Assembly (NCBI GenBank): GCA_002501205.1
Contig: DLRW01000020.1
Location: forward strand, 1-42,684
Reading direction: 5' to 3'
DNA: 42,684 nt
DNA from: Flavobacteriales bacterium UBA7878
GTDB lineage: Bacteria > Bacteroidota > Bacteroidia > Flavobacteriales > Schleiferiaceae
Shown here one piece after another: positions 25,417 to 32,757 of the stretch. The position numbers were made by a program, and so were the translations under genes. Within the stretch, counting starts at the first letter, position 1, and each line of letters begins with the position of its first letter. The notes under the pieces are model-generated. The model was not told where the DNA came from. It saw only the letters and a list, made by a program, of their open reading frames with translations, and ran no database searches.

Positions 25417-26502
25417 ATGAATTCCAGCCAACGAAATGTATTGCTTATCGCTAATGATGAGCATTTAGTCCTGAGTTTCCTCTATTGCCTGCGCAAGGAA
25501 CCAGGTTACCGTTATTATCTTTTAACGCATAAAGCCAAGAGTTCAGCGGGTTGGTCTCGCTACTTAAAGGATGTGCATTTCTATAAGGAGTATTCCGAAT
25601 TAGAAAGCGTGATCCCGGAATGCTTGCGTAAATGGGATATTGATGTTCTCATGCCCATAGGCGAAAAAGAATCGCTGGAGGTGAGTCGCAATCGCGAAAC
25701 CTTGGAGAAGCTTTGCAAGGTGATGCCTCTTACCGACCCTGCGCATTTTGAGATAGCTACCAATAAGAAAGCCCTCAATCAGTTTTTACTGAAACAAGAG
25801 CTTCCCTTGATGTCGGCTACCTTGGATTTGGATGCACCTAATTTTGAAAGTCGATTGGAGGCTTTCCCTTTTCCAGCCTTATTGAAACCCGCTCAAGGTG
25901 CCTTCGGGAGTGGTATTGTTACCATACATACCAAAGCAGATTTAGAAAGTTACCTGCTTAAAAATGAAGTAGACAAGCAAGGTTTCTACCTGCAAGAATA
26001 TGTAGAGGGAAGTGATATCAATTTCAATGTGATTTGCAAGGACGGCGATATTCTGCATTATTCCTATCAAGAATCACCTCCCAAGCAATTAGGCAATTAC
26101 AATAAGAATGATGATTTAATCTTTAAGGATGATCCGGAGGTAGTGGCTATTATGAAGCCCATGTTGAAGGCTCTGAATTACCAAGGAGTGGCCTGCATTG
26201 ATTTACGCAGAAGCACCACTGGAAAGGTCTATTTATTAGAGATCAATGCCCGATACTGGGGTTCGATGATGGCCTCATTAACCAAGGCGGGAGTGAACTT
26301 CCCTTTGTTGATGCTCAAATTAACAGTAGATGAAATTGCACCTTCCTATCAAAGAAAGGAGGGGAGTCAACTATCCTTACAAAGCTTTGTGAAGCAATTC
26401 CTTCGCTTCAAATGGCCAGAGCTTAAGCAGTTAAAATATTGGCCTTACCTCAATGATCCCATGGCCAGGATTATGGTGTACTGGTATCAGAAATTTAAAT
26501 AG
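25417..26502 (+). CDS. ATP-grasp family ligase
   Basis: 361 residues. An N-terminal pre-ATP-grasp domain (NVLLIANDEHLVLSFLYCLR) is followed by the ATP-grasp core: FPALLKPAQGAFGSGIVTIH (phosphate loop), YLQEYVEGSDINFNVICKDG, and the metal-binding VYLLEINARYWGSMM with Glu and Asn. The layout resembles carbamoyl-phosphate-synthase-like or PylC-like ligases that join a carboxylate to an amine or thiol. No partner or biosynthetic neighbour is visible, so the product is unknown. The leader has no recognisable promoter. Confidence 0.87.
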   Translation: MNSSQRNVLLIANDEHLVLSFLYCLRKEPGYRYYLLTHKAKSSAGWSRYLKDVHFYKEYSELESVIPECLRKWDIDVLMPIGEKESLEVSRNRETLEKLCKVMPLTDPAHFEIATNKKALNQFLLKQELPLMSATLDLDAPNFESRLEAFPFPALLKPAQGAFGSGIVTIHTKADLESYLLKNEVDKQGFYLQEYVEGSDINFNVICKDGDILHYSYQESPPKQLGNYNKNDDLIFKDDPEVVAIMKPMLKALNYQGVACIDLRRSTTGKVYLLEINARYWGSMMASLTKAGVNFPLLMLKLTVDEIAPSYQRKEGSQLSLQSFVKQFLRFKWPELKQLKYWPYLNDPMARIMVYWYQKFK

Positions 26503-26515
26503 GGCATTTGTCGTA

Positions 26516-26546
26516 TTGACTTCTGCGGCTTAGCTGGGCATATTTG
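26516..26546 (+). promoter_or_regulatory. Promoter of the lipoprotein gene
   Basis: TTG (26516-26518), a 20-nt spacer and CATATTTG (26539-26546, one mismatch to TAnnTTTG). Initiation near 26553 gives a very short leader to the ATG at 26562 and excludes the in-frame TTG at 26544. Confidence 0.55.
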
Positions 26547-26561
26547 GGCAAAATCCAAATC

Positions 26562-27314
26562 ATGCGATACTTTAAGTACTTTTTATTCTCATTCGGCTTG
26601 CTGGCTATGACGGCATGCTCGGATGATTCCGACGATAACAATCAGGAGCCTGGTACCACATTGCCGGGACCCATTAGCGGCACTTCCGTGAATTTGCAAT
26701 GTTCATTTGCGAGCAATGGCGCCCCCCATCAAGAAGGGGAAGAAGCCCTGTTTAGCTTTGGTTCTACTGGTAGTCTGGCCATCGACTTTAACCCTGCCGC
26801 CAATGATGGCAATGAGGTTTCCGTTTCTAGCTCCACTTTGGTGGGCAATGAATACATCTGGGAAGATGCCAGTGGCGGCTATAAATATGCACTTTCGCTT
26901 AGCACGGATGACAGCCTCAATGAAGTGAATGTCTTCGATTTGCAAGACAATTTCTTAAATCAATGGACTCCTATCCCCGATGGACCCGCCAATTTAAATT
27001 TGATTAAGGCCTTAGCCGGTACCTATACTGTGAGCAGTGTTAATGGAGGAACGCATACTAGAGGTACCTTTAGTATTAGTGCAGATGGCAGCATTGACTT
27101 TGATGATGGAATTGCTTTTAGTCCTTCAGATTATGCCTTGGTTACGGATCGACTGTCGGTTTTAGATGCCATTTTCGTGGATATGCAGCCTTGGCCGGAT
27201 GAGCCTTATCCGCGAATCAAACTCTTTGTAGATCCCAATGATCAAAGTCAATTAGTACAGGTTGTTTACCGCGCTAATTATCCCAATACAGGTTCTATAG
27301 AAATCAATTTCTAG
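26562..27314 (+). CDS. Hypothetical lipoprotein, probably surface-exposed
   Basis: 250 residues from MRYFKYFLF. The lipobox is LLAMTAC, and the acidic SDDSDDN directly after the Cys resembles the Bacteroidota lipoprotein export signal that directs lipoproteins to the cell surface. The rest is a beta-rich protein with two similar halves, each with a G-x-Y/T strand followed by acidic loops (GTYTVSSVNGGTHTRGTFSI). I cannot assign a family. It is monocistronic, between its own promoter and a strong terminator. Confidence 0.8.
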   Translation: MRYFKYFLFSFGLLAMTACSDDSDDNNQEPGTTLPGPISGTSVNLQCSFASNGAPHQEGEEALFSFGSTGSLAIDFNPAANDGNEVSVSSSTLVGNEYIWEDASGGYKYALSLSTDDSLNEVNVFDLQDNFLNQWTPIPDGPANLNLIKALAGTYTVSSVNGGTHTRGTFSISADGSIDFDDGIAFSPSDYALVTDRLSVLDAIFVDMQPWPDEPYPRIKLFVDPNDQSQLVQVVYRANYPNTGSIEINF

Positions 27315-27322
27315 AAAATCAA

Positions 27323-27348
27323 AATCCCGATTCGTCGGGATTTTTTTT
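27323..27348 (+). terminator. Terminator after the lipoprotein gene
   Basis: A perfect 8-bp stem AATCCCGA (27323-27330) / TCGGGATT (27335-27342) is closed by a TTCG tetraloop and followed by T8. It is a member of the ATCCCGA-arm terminator set. Confidence 0.92.
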
Positions 27349-27568
27349 GGCTTCAAGCTTCTTTGTGCCTTACCATTTGGGAGTCATTTGAATCCCCCTT
27401 TATGTTGAAGCTCTCCTACGGCAAATGAAAAGGATAGATTAGCCTGGAATCCAGAGTAGGAGAGGGATCGGCCTTTGTGGTTCGGATTCCAATCGTCTAG
27501 TTTTAAATCCGCATTTAAGCCTTAAAAAGGCATCAAAAACCATTCATCGCACATTTTGGTTCGTTGAT
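27349..27568. other. Gene-free stretch with interleaved inverted repeats
   Basis: Between the lipoprotein terminator and the first LruC promoter I see no reading frame of note. It contains CTCTCCTAC (27411-27419) with its complement GTAGGAGAG (27456-27464), and TGGAATCC (27445-27452) with its complement GGATTCCA (27484-27491), in the order A-B-A'-B', which is the topology of an H-type pseudoknot. It could be an untranslated RNA, an extended leader or protein-binding sites. Confidence 0.5.
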
Positions 27569-27608
27569 CGATTTTTTAGCATCACATCATTAGACTGTTT
27601 CATTTTTG
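27569..27608 (+). promoter_or_regulatory. Predicted promoter of the first LruC gene
   Basis: CGATTTTTTAG (27569-27579) and CATTTTTG (27601-27608, one mismatch to TAnnTTTG), 21 nt apart, followed by CAGTGTACTAAG. The same block order with the same spacing recurs before the second paralogue (29859-29899), which supports a functional promoter despite the weak -33. Confidence 0.45.
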
Positions 27609-27632
27609 CAGTGTACTAAGTGATTGACGACA

Positions 27633-29654
27633 ATGAAACAAAAAATCTTTTCCCTCGGTCTTGTAGCCTTAGCGCTTGCATCTTGTTCCAAAGAGGACTC
27701 TCAGCAAGCTGTGCTCAACCCTTCAGTTGAAACCAATTTGAAGGAAGTAAAATTCCCATCTGACTTTAATTTCAGCACTGCGCATGAGGTTGAGGCTCAG
27801 GTAATGGTTTTAGGATTAAATGATCAGCCTTTAGGCGGAACCCGCGTAAGCTTTTACAAAGGAAACCCTGAGCAAGGCGGAAAACTAATTGGTGTAGGTG
27901 TTACCAATCCCGCTGGGATGTTGGAAATGCCTTTAAGCGTTCCTGCTTATACCAAAGATATTTATGTAGTTAGTCATACTACCGGTTTTGCTAATCAGCA
28001 AGTGGTAGCAGCGGGTGATTTCAATATCACCTTTGGCGGTAAGCCCCAGGCGCGTAATTTCGGTTTCGGAAAAACCAACGGGGTACAAGCCGTTACCCCA
28101 ATTTCTGGAAACTATTATTATATGGGTGGCTTCACCACGGGTTCAGAAGCTGGATTCCCTTCTTACTTAGAAAACCCTGGTGATATAATTACTCAGGATT
28201 TCTTGGATGATGTGAATGCTTCTTTACCTGAAAGCTCTCCAGTACCGGTTTACAATCCTTCTTACTTAACCGTAGGAAATGAATTAGACGTGGTAATCGA
28301 CGATCGCAGTGATGTATGGGTAACCTTTATTTCGGAAGGTGCCGGATACCGCAATGCTTTGGGTTACTATGTATTCGATTCTTCAAATCCTCCTGCCACT
28401 CCTGGCGATATCGATTCTATTTTCGTGGTATTACCTAATGCTTCCTTAGATGGATCAGGTGGTAAATTAAATGCCGGTGATAAAGTGAAATTAGGCACCT
28501 TCGATGGTGGTAAAACCATTAGTTGGGTACTTTTCCAGAATGCCTGGACGGGTTCCGGTGTGAATGTAAATGCACCTAAGTATTATTCTCGTATCGACTT
28601 CAATACCAATGAAAGCGACCCAAGCAAGCGTCAGCACACAGTACAATTAGCCGATATCGGCCGTCAGCTTTTATTAAATGGTTTCGAAGATCAAACCCGT
28701 AGTAATAACGGTTCTGATAATGACTTTAACGACTTAGTATTCTACGTAACTGCTAACCCTTGGGAAAATGTAAACATCGGTGGTATTCCCCCGGTTACTC
28801 CAGAAAACGACTGTGATAATGATGGTGTTTCTGACGAAAGTGATGACTTCCCCTGTGATGCTAGCCGCGCGGTGCGCAATACCTACACTGGTACCTTAGC
28901 TTACGAAGACTTATGGCCTTCTCAAGGTGACTACGACTTCAATGATATGGTGGTAGATTACGAAGTTGATCACATCTTAAACGGAGCCAACAAATTGGTG
29001 GAAATTGAAGCCGATTGGACTGTACGCGCCATTGGTGCCGGATACGAAAACGGATTTGGTTACAGCTTCGATGGCTTGAGCCCTTCAGTTATCACTAGTG
29101 TAAACGGACATAACTTTAGCAAGAACATTATCACCAATGCTTCCAATGGAGTAGAGGCGGGTCAGAGCGATGCTACCATTATCGCCTTCGACAATGTGTT
29201 CGATGTAATGCCTAATCCTGGCACTAAATTCATCAACACTGTACCTGGCGAAGCTTCTGTAAACCCGGTTACTGTGAGCCAGAAAATTACTTTCAGCAGC
29301 CCACAAATTCAGTCACAAGTTGGTTTACCTCCTTACAATGCCTTCATCTTCGTAAATGGAGATCGTGGTCGCGAGGTGCACTTAGCCGACAAGATGCCTA
29401 CCGATTTAGCCGATGCCAATTACTTTGGCCAGGAAGGTGATGCTACCGACTTAAACAGCGAATACACTTATAAAACTGCCAACGGATTACCCTGGGCGAT
29501 CAATATCAGCGAAAGCTTTGATTACCCGGTAGAGTATACTCCGATTAACCAAGCCTACCTCAATTTTACCAGCTGGGCGATCAGCGGAGGTAGCAGCTAT
29601 GCCGATTGGTTTACCGACGGTATTGGCAACCGAGATCTTGCGAAGATCTATTAA
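27633..29654 (+). CDS. LruC/DUF4114 domain lipoprotein, paralogue 1
   Basis: 673 residues from MKQKIFSLGLVALALASCSK, lipobox Cys18. Architecture: a carboxypeptidase-regulatory-like beta domain (about 45-120), a DUF4114-type region (about 229-375, ending NDFNDLVFYVTANPW), an Asp-rich Ca-binding loop (DCDNDGVSDESDDFPCD, about 392), then the LruC domain to the C-terminus, recognised by LAYEDLWPSQGDYDFNDMVV. It is exported and acylated, probably displayed on the outer surface; the acidic loops suggest calcium binding. The role is unknown in Bacteroidota. It is by eye about three-quarters identical to the next gene. The true start is the ATG at 27633, not the in-frame TTG at 27624. Confidence 0.9.
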   Translation: MKQKIFSLGLVALALASCSKEDSQQAVLNPSVETNLKEVKFPSDFNFSTAHEVEAQVMVLGLNDQPLGGTRVSFYKGNPEQGGKLIGVGVTNPAGMLEMPLSVPAYTKDIYVVSHTTGFANQQVVAAGDFNITFGGKPQARNFGFGKTNGVQAVTPISGNYYYMGGFTTGSEAGFPSYLENPGDIITQDFLDDVNASLPESSPVPVYNPSYLTVGNELDVVIDDRSDVWVTFISEGAGYRNALGYYVFDSSNPPATPGDIDSIFVVLPNASLDGSGGKLNAGDKVKLGTFDGGKTISWVLFQNAWTGSGVNVNAPKYYSRIDFNTNESDPSKRQHTVQLADIGRQLLLNGFEDQTRSNNGSDNDFNDLVFYVTANPWENVNIGGIPPVTPENDCDNDGVSDESDDFPCDASRAVRNTYTGTLAYEDLWPSQGDYDFNDMVVDYEVDHILNGANKLVEIEADWTVRAIGAGYENGFGYSFDGLSPSVITSVNGHNFSKNIITNASNGVEAGQSDATIIAFDNVFDVMPNPGTKFINTVPGEASVNPVTVSQKITFSSPQIQSQVGLPPYNAFIFVNGDRGREVHLADKMPTDLADANYFGQEGDATDLNSEYTYKTANGLPWAINISESFDYPVEYTPINQAYLNFTSWAISGGSSYADWFTDGIGNRDLAKIY

Positions 29655-29660
29655 AACGTC

Positions 29661-29681
29661 CCTATCTATACCCCTCTATAC
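29661..29681 (+). repeat. 3'-UTR element shared with the second LruC gene, copy 1
   Basis: Starts CCTATCTATACCCCTCTATA. It is identical over 21 nt to 31956-31976 and lies just after the stop codon, ahead of the terminator. It survives as an exact match between two genes that have diverged in coding sequence. Confidence 0.85.
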
Positions 29682-29689
29682 AGAGAAAC

Positions 29690-29728
29690 AGTCCGGCCCT
29701 GGAGCAATCCTTGGTCGGGCTTTTTTTT
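29690..29728 (+). terminator. Terminator after the first LruC gene
   Basis: The arms AGTCCGGCC (29690-29698) and GGTCGGGCT (29713-29721) pair over 9 bp with two G-U pairs, followed by T8. Confidence 0.85.
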
Positions 29729-29770
29729 GGTGCCTTAAGGTGGAAAGGACTTTTCTTGGTATTTAGTATG

Positions 29771-29805
29771 TGATTAAAGTGTTGTTAATCAGTGTGTAGA
29801 CTGAT
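29771..29805. promoter_or_regulatory. Overlapping dyads upstream of the second LruC gene
   Basis: TGATTAA (29771-29777) and TTAATCA (29785-29791) form a 7-bp dyad. ATCAGT (29788-29793) and ACTGAT (29800-29805) form a second one that shares bases with the first. This suits a dimeric regulator or alternative hairpins; no direct evidence separates these. Confidence 0.4.
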
Positions 29806-29858
29806 AATCGATTGAAAAAAGCATTTCGTCTATTCGTCGTGATTTCTCGGATGCTCGT

Positions 29859-29899
29859 CGATTTTTAAGGGCCTTCAATGGGCTTTCTCAGCACATTTG
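29859..29899 (+). promoter_or_regulatory. Predicted promoter of the second LruC gene
   Basis: CGATTTTTAAG (29859-29869) and CACATTTG (29892-29899, one mismatch to TAnnTTTG), 22 nt apart, followed by CTGTGTAAATAAG. It closely parallels the block before paralogue 1. A GGGCTTT (29880-29886) / AAAGCCC (29916-29922) pair brackets it and ends 2 nt before the ATG. Confidence 0.45.
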
Positions 29900-29924
29900 C
29901 TGTGTAAATAAGAACAAAGCCCTT

Positions 29925-31952
29925 ATGAAAACCAAAGTTCTATCTCTAGCCCTAATCGCTGCCTTTGCAGTGGCCTGTCAAAAGGATAAAGAAGTACAGG
30001 ATATTGCTTCTCCACAGGTGATTTCAGATATCAAGGATTTAAAGATTCCTTCCAATTTTGATTTTTCTACCGCTCGCGAAGTTCAAGCTTCGATCACAGT
30101 AAAGGGATCTAAGGATCAGCCTTTAGGTGGTAAGCGTGTAAGTTTTTATAAGGGTGATCCTGATCAAGGAGCGGCTCTTTTAGGCGTTGGGGTAACCAAC
30201 CCTGCTGGTATGTTGGATATGCCTTTACAAGTACCTGCATATACTGAAGAAGTAACCGTTTTGGTACATGCCAATGGATTTGCCAATAAGCAAGTGGTTT
30301 CTTCTTTAAGCGACATTAAGATCGACTTCGGCGGCAAGCCAGCGGAAAGAAATTTTGGAACCGGTAAAATGGCGGGTGTACAAAGCTTAAGTCCTGCCGG
30401 AGCCAATTATTATTATATGGGTGGTTTTTATACCGGTAAATACGGTGGTTTCCCATTTTATTTGGAAAACCCTGGCGATAATATCAGTCAGCAGTTCTTA
30501 GACGATGTAAATGCATCCTTACCTGAGAATATGCCTGTGCCTACTAACAATCCTGAGTATTTAACTGTAGGTAATGAGTTAGATGTAATTGTTGAAGACC
30601 GTAGCGATGTTTGGGTAACCTTCGTAAGTGAAGGAGCTGCCTATCGTAATAGCTTGGCTTATTATGTTTTTGATACGGATAATCCTCCTGCAACACCTGC
30701 TGATATTGATTCTATTTACATTGTATTCCCGAATGCCTCATTCTTAAACGGCGGTGGTCAATTGCTTGCGGGCGATAAAGTAAAATTAGGCACCTTCGAT
30801 GGTGGTAAAACCATTAGCTGGGTATTAATCCAGGAAGGTTGGAATGGCTATGGTGTAAACATCAACAAGACCAAGTACTATTCTAATATCGACTTCAATA
30901 CCAATGAGCCTCAGAGCAGCAAGCGTCAGCATACGGTTCAGTTATTAGACATTGGTCGTCAGCTTTTATTAAATGCCTTCGAAGATCAAACCCGTAGCTA
31001 TAATGGTTCGGATGATGATTTTAACGACCTGGTATTCTATGTAACGGCCAATCCTTGGGAGAACGTAAACACCGGTGGTATTCCTCCTGTGACTCCAGAA
31101 GATGACTGTGATAACGATGGTGTTTCGGATGAAAGCGATGATTTCCCATGTGATGCCAGTCGCGCCGTACGCAGCACCTTTACCGGAACTTTGGCTTACG
31201 AAGACTTATGGCCATCACAAGGTGACTACGACTTTAACGATTTGGTGGTGGATTACGAGATTGATCACATCTTAAACGGATCTAACTTATTAGTGGAAGT
31301 AGAAGCCGACTGGACCATTCGCGCTGTAGGAGCTGGTTTCGACAATGGCTTTGGCTGGAGCTTCGATGGCTTGAATCCTAATGTGGTGAGCAGTGTAAAC
31401 GGTCAGAATTTGAATGAAGGATTGATTTCCAATTCGGCCAATGGCACGGAGGGCGGACAAAGCTCAGCTACCATCATTGCCTTCGATAATGTATTTAATG
31501 TAATGCCTAATCAGGGTACGCAGTTTATCAATACCCTTCCGGGTGAAGCGACTCAAAGTCCGGTTACAGTTAGCAATAAAGTGGTGTTTACTAGTCCACA
31601 GCAACAGGCTACCGTAGGCTTACCTCCTTACAATCCTTTCATCTTCGTAAATGGCGATCGTACTAAGGAAGTGCATTTGGCCGACAAGATGCCAACCGAT
31701 CTGGCCAATGTGTCGGACTTCGGAACCGGATCGGACGCGACGGATGTAAATGGAAACTACACCTATAAAACCGCAAATGGATTGCCTTGGGCTATTCATA
31801 TCAGCGAAAGCTTTGATTATCCAGCCGAATTCCAGCCGATTAATGAGGCCTATTTAAACTTCGCAATCTGGGCTACCAGCGGCGGGGCCAGCAATACCGA
31901 TTGGTTTACCGATGCTATTGGCAACCGCGAGGTGACTAAGATATTCCAATAA
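29925..31952 (+). CDS. LruC/DUF4114 domain lipoprotein, paralogue 2
   Basis: 675 residues with lipobox Cys18 (LIAAFAVACQK). The domain order is the same as in paralogue 1: a regulatory-like beta domain, DUF4114, a Ca-binding loop (DCDNDGVSDESDDFPCD, about 394) and the C-terminal LruC domain (LAYEDLWPSQGDYDFNDLVV). Conservation is highest in the LruC and DUF4114 parts and lowest at the N-terminus just after the lipidated Cys and near the last 30 residues. It has its own promoter and terminator, so the pair could be expressed at different levels or switched. Tandem duplication is the simplest origin. Confidence 0.9.
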   Translation: MKTKVLSLALIAAFAVACQKDKEVQDIASPQVISDIKDLKIPSNFDFSTAREVQASITVKGSKDQPLGGKRVSFYKGDPDQGAALLGVGVTNPAGMLDMPLQVPAYTEEVTVLVHANGFANKQVVSSLSDIKIDFGGKPAERNFGTGKMAGVQSLSPAGANYYYMGGFYTGKYGGFPFYLENPGDNISQQFLDDVNASLPENMPVPTNNPEYLTVGNELDVIVEDRSDVWVTFVSEGAAYRNSLAYYVFDTDNPPATPADIDSIYIVFPNASFLNGGGQLLAGDKVKLGTFDGGKTISWVLIQEGWNGYGVNINKTKYYSNIDFNTNEPQSSKRQHTVQLLDIGRQLLLNAFEDQTRSYNGSDDDFNDLVFYVTANPWENVNTGGIPPVTPEDDCDNDGVSDESDDFPCDASRAVRSTFTGTLAYEDLWPSQGDYDFNDLVVDYEIDHILNGSNLLVEVEADWTIRAVGAGFDNGFGWSFDGLNPNVVSSVNGQNLNEGLISNSANGTEGGQSSATIIAFDNVFNVMPNQGTQFINTLPGEATQSPVTVSNKVVFTSPQQQATVGLPPYNPFIFVNGDRTKEVHLADKMPTDLANVSDFGTGSDATDVNGNYTYKTANGLPWAIHISESFDYPAEFQPINEAYLNFAIWATSGGASNTDWFTDAIGNREVTKIFQ

Positions 31953-31955
31953 GTA

Positions 31956-31976
31956 CCTATCTATACCCCTCTATAC
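31956..31976 (+). repeat. 3'-UTR element shared with the first LruC gene, copy 2
   Basis: Exact 21-nt match to 29661-29681, again between stop codon and terminator. Confidence 0.85.
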
Positions 31977-31983
31977 GAGAGCT

Positions 31984-32016
31984 AACCCGACTGCTGATTT
32001 TATTGGTAGTCGGGTT
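31984..32016 (+). terminator. Terminator after the second LruC gene
   Basis: The perfect arms AACCCGACT (31984-31992) and AGTCGGGTT (32008-32016) form a 9-bp stem. The T-tract after it is short (TTT), so termination may be weaker than for paralogue 1. Confidence 0.65.
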
Positions 32017-32099
32017 TAGTTCATTTTAGGCGCCTGACAATTCGGCCGATTTAGCAAGAGGGCAGGGCCTTTGCGGCCTGAAGGGAAAATATTTCAAAT

Positions 32100-32528
32100 A
32101 TGTCAAAAGTACAAGCGAACGACACTGTAGTAGTGCATTACCAAGGCCGTCTGGAAAGTGGCGAAGTATTCGATGATTCTAATGGTCGCGATCCACTGGA
32201 GATTAGCCTGGGCCAAGGAATGGTAATTCCTGGTTTCGAGAATGCCCTTATCGACATGGCAGTTAGCGAGAAGAAAACCGTGAACATTCCTGCCGCTGAG
32301 GCCTATGGTGAGCATCGTGCGGAATTGGTACAGGAAGTTCCTAAGAACCAATTACCGGAAGAAATTAAGCCTGAGGTAGGTATGCAATTGGTATCTCAAA
32401 CCCCTGATGGGCAGCAGATCCCACTGATTGTGACTGAAGTAGGCGAAGAAGCAATTACCGTAGATGCCAATCCTCCTTTAGCGGGAAAAGATCTGATTTT
32501 CGATCTGGAATTGGTAGCGATCAAATAA
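32100..32528 (+). CDS. FKBP-type peptidyl-prolyl isomerase (SlyD-like)
   Basis: 142 residues. The FKBP fold is interrupted by an insert-in-flap chaperone domain as in SlyD: VVVHYQGRLESGEVFDDSNG, the catalytic MVIPGFENALIDM, the flap region AYGEHRAELVQEVPKNQLPE, and the return strand KDLIFDLELVAI. The metal-binding His/Cys tail of E. coli SlyD is absent. It is cytoplasmic, assisting folding and proline isomerisation. It is single, between the LruC terminator and tRNA-Pro. Confidence 0.93.
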   Translation: MSKVQANDTVVVHYQGRLESGEVFDDSNGRDPLEISLGQGMVIPGFENALIDMAVSEKKTVNIPAAEAYGEHRAELVQEVPKNQLPEEIKPEVGMQLVSQTPDGQQIPLIVTEVGEEAITVDANPPLAGKDLIFDLELVAIK

Positions 32529-32565
32529 GCCAGAGGAGACGGGGATTTCGGGCCTAAAAAAGGCT

Positions 32566-32594
32566 TTGCAATTCCATTTCCTTAATTATATTTG
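32566..32594 (+). promoter_or_regulatory. tRNA-Pro promoter
   Basis: TTG (32566-32568), an 18-nt spacer and TATATTTG (32587-32594) form a perfect Bacteroidota promoter 22 nt before the tRNA. Confidence 0.7.
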
Positions 32595-32616
32595 CAGCCC
32601 GCAAAAACGCGGGCAT

Positions 32617-32689
32617 CGGGATGTAGCTCAGTTGGTAGAGTACGCGTCTGGGGGACGTGTGGTCGCTGGTTCAAGTCCAGTCATCCCGA
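32617..32689 (+). tRNA. tRNA-Pro (anticodon GGG)
   Basis: A 73-nt cloverleaf. The acceptor CGGGATG pairs perfectly with CATCCCG. The D-arm is GCTC-AGTTGGTA-GAGT. The anticodon loop CTGGGGG gives anticodon GGG at 34-36, and the T-arm is GCTGG-TTCAAGT-CCAGT. The discriminator is A. C1-G72 is the tRNA-Pro identity pair for bacteria. CCA is not encoded (next bases CGA), so it must be added after transcription. Confidence 0.96.
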
Positions 32690-32695
32690 CGAAAA

Positions 32696-32728
32696 AAGAA
32701 AAGGCAGCTTAGGCTGCCTTTTCTTTTA
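32696..32728. terminator. Bidirectional terminator of tRNA-Pro and the secretion operon
   Basis: A perfect 13-bp stem AAGAAAAGGCAGC (32696-32708) / GCTGCCTTTTCTT (32713-32725) has a TTAG loop. The stem base is A-rich on one side and T-rich on the other, so it can end the tRNA transcript and, on the minus strand, the gspF end of the large operon. Confidence 0.85.
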
Positions 32729-32757
32729 TAATCACTTCTGGAATCGATTAATCTTTA

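Noticed and set aside
32617..32689. Integration site (att) at tRNA-Pro
   Set aside because: No direct repeat of the tRNA 3' end or integrase gene is visible inside the window; kept only as a testable idea.
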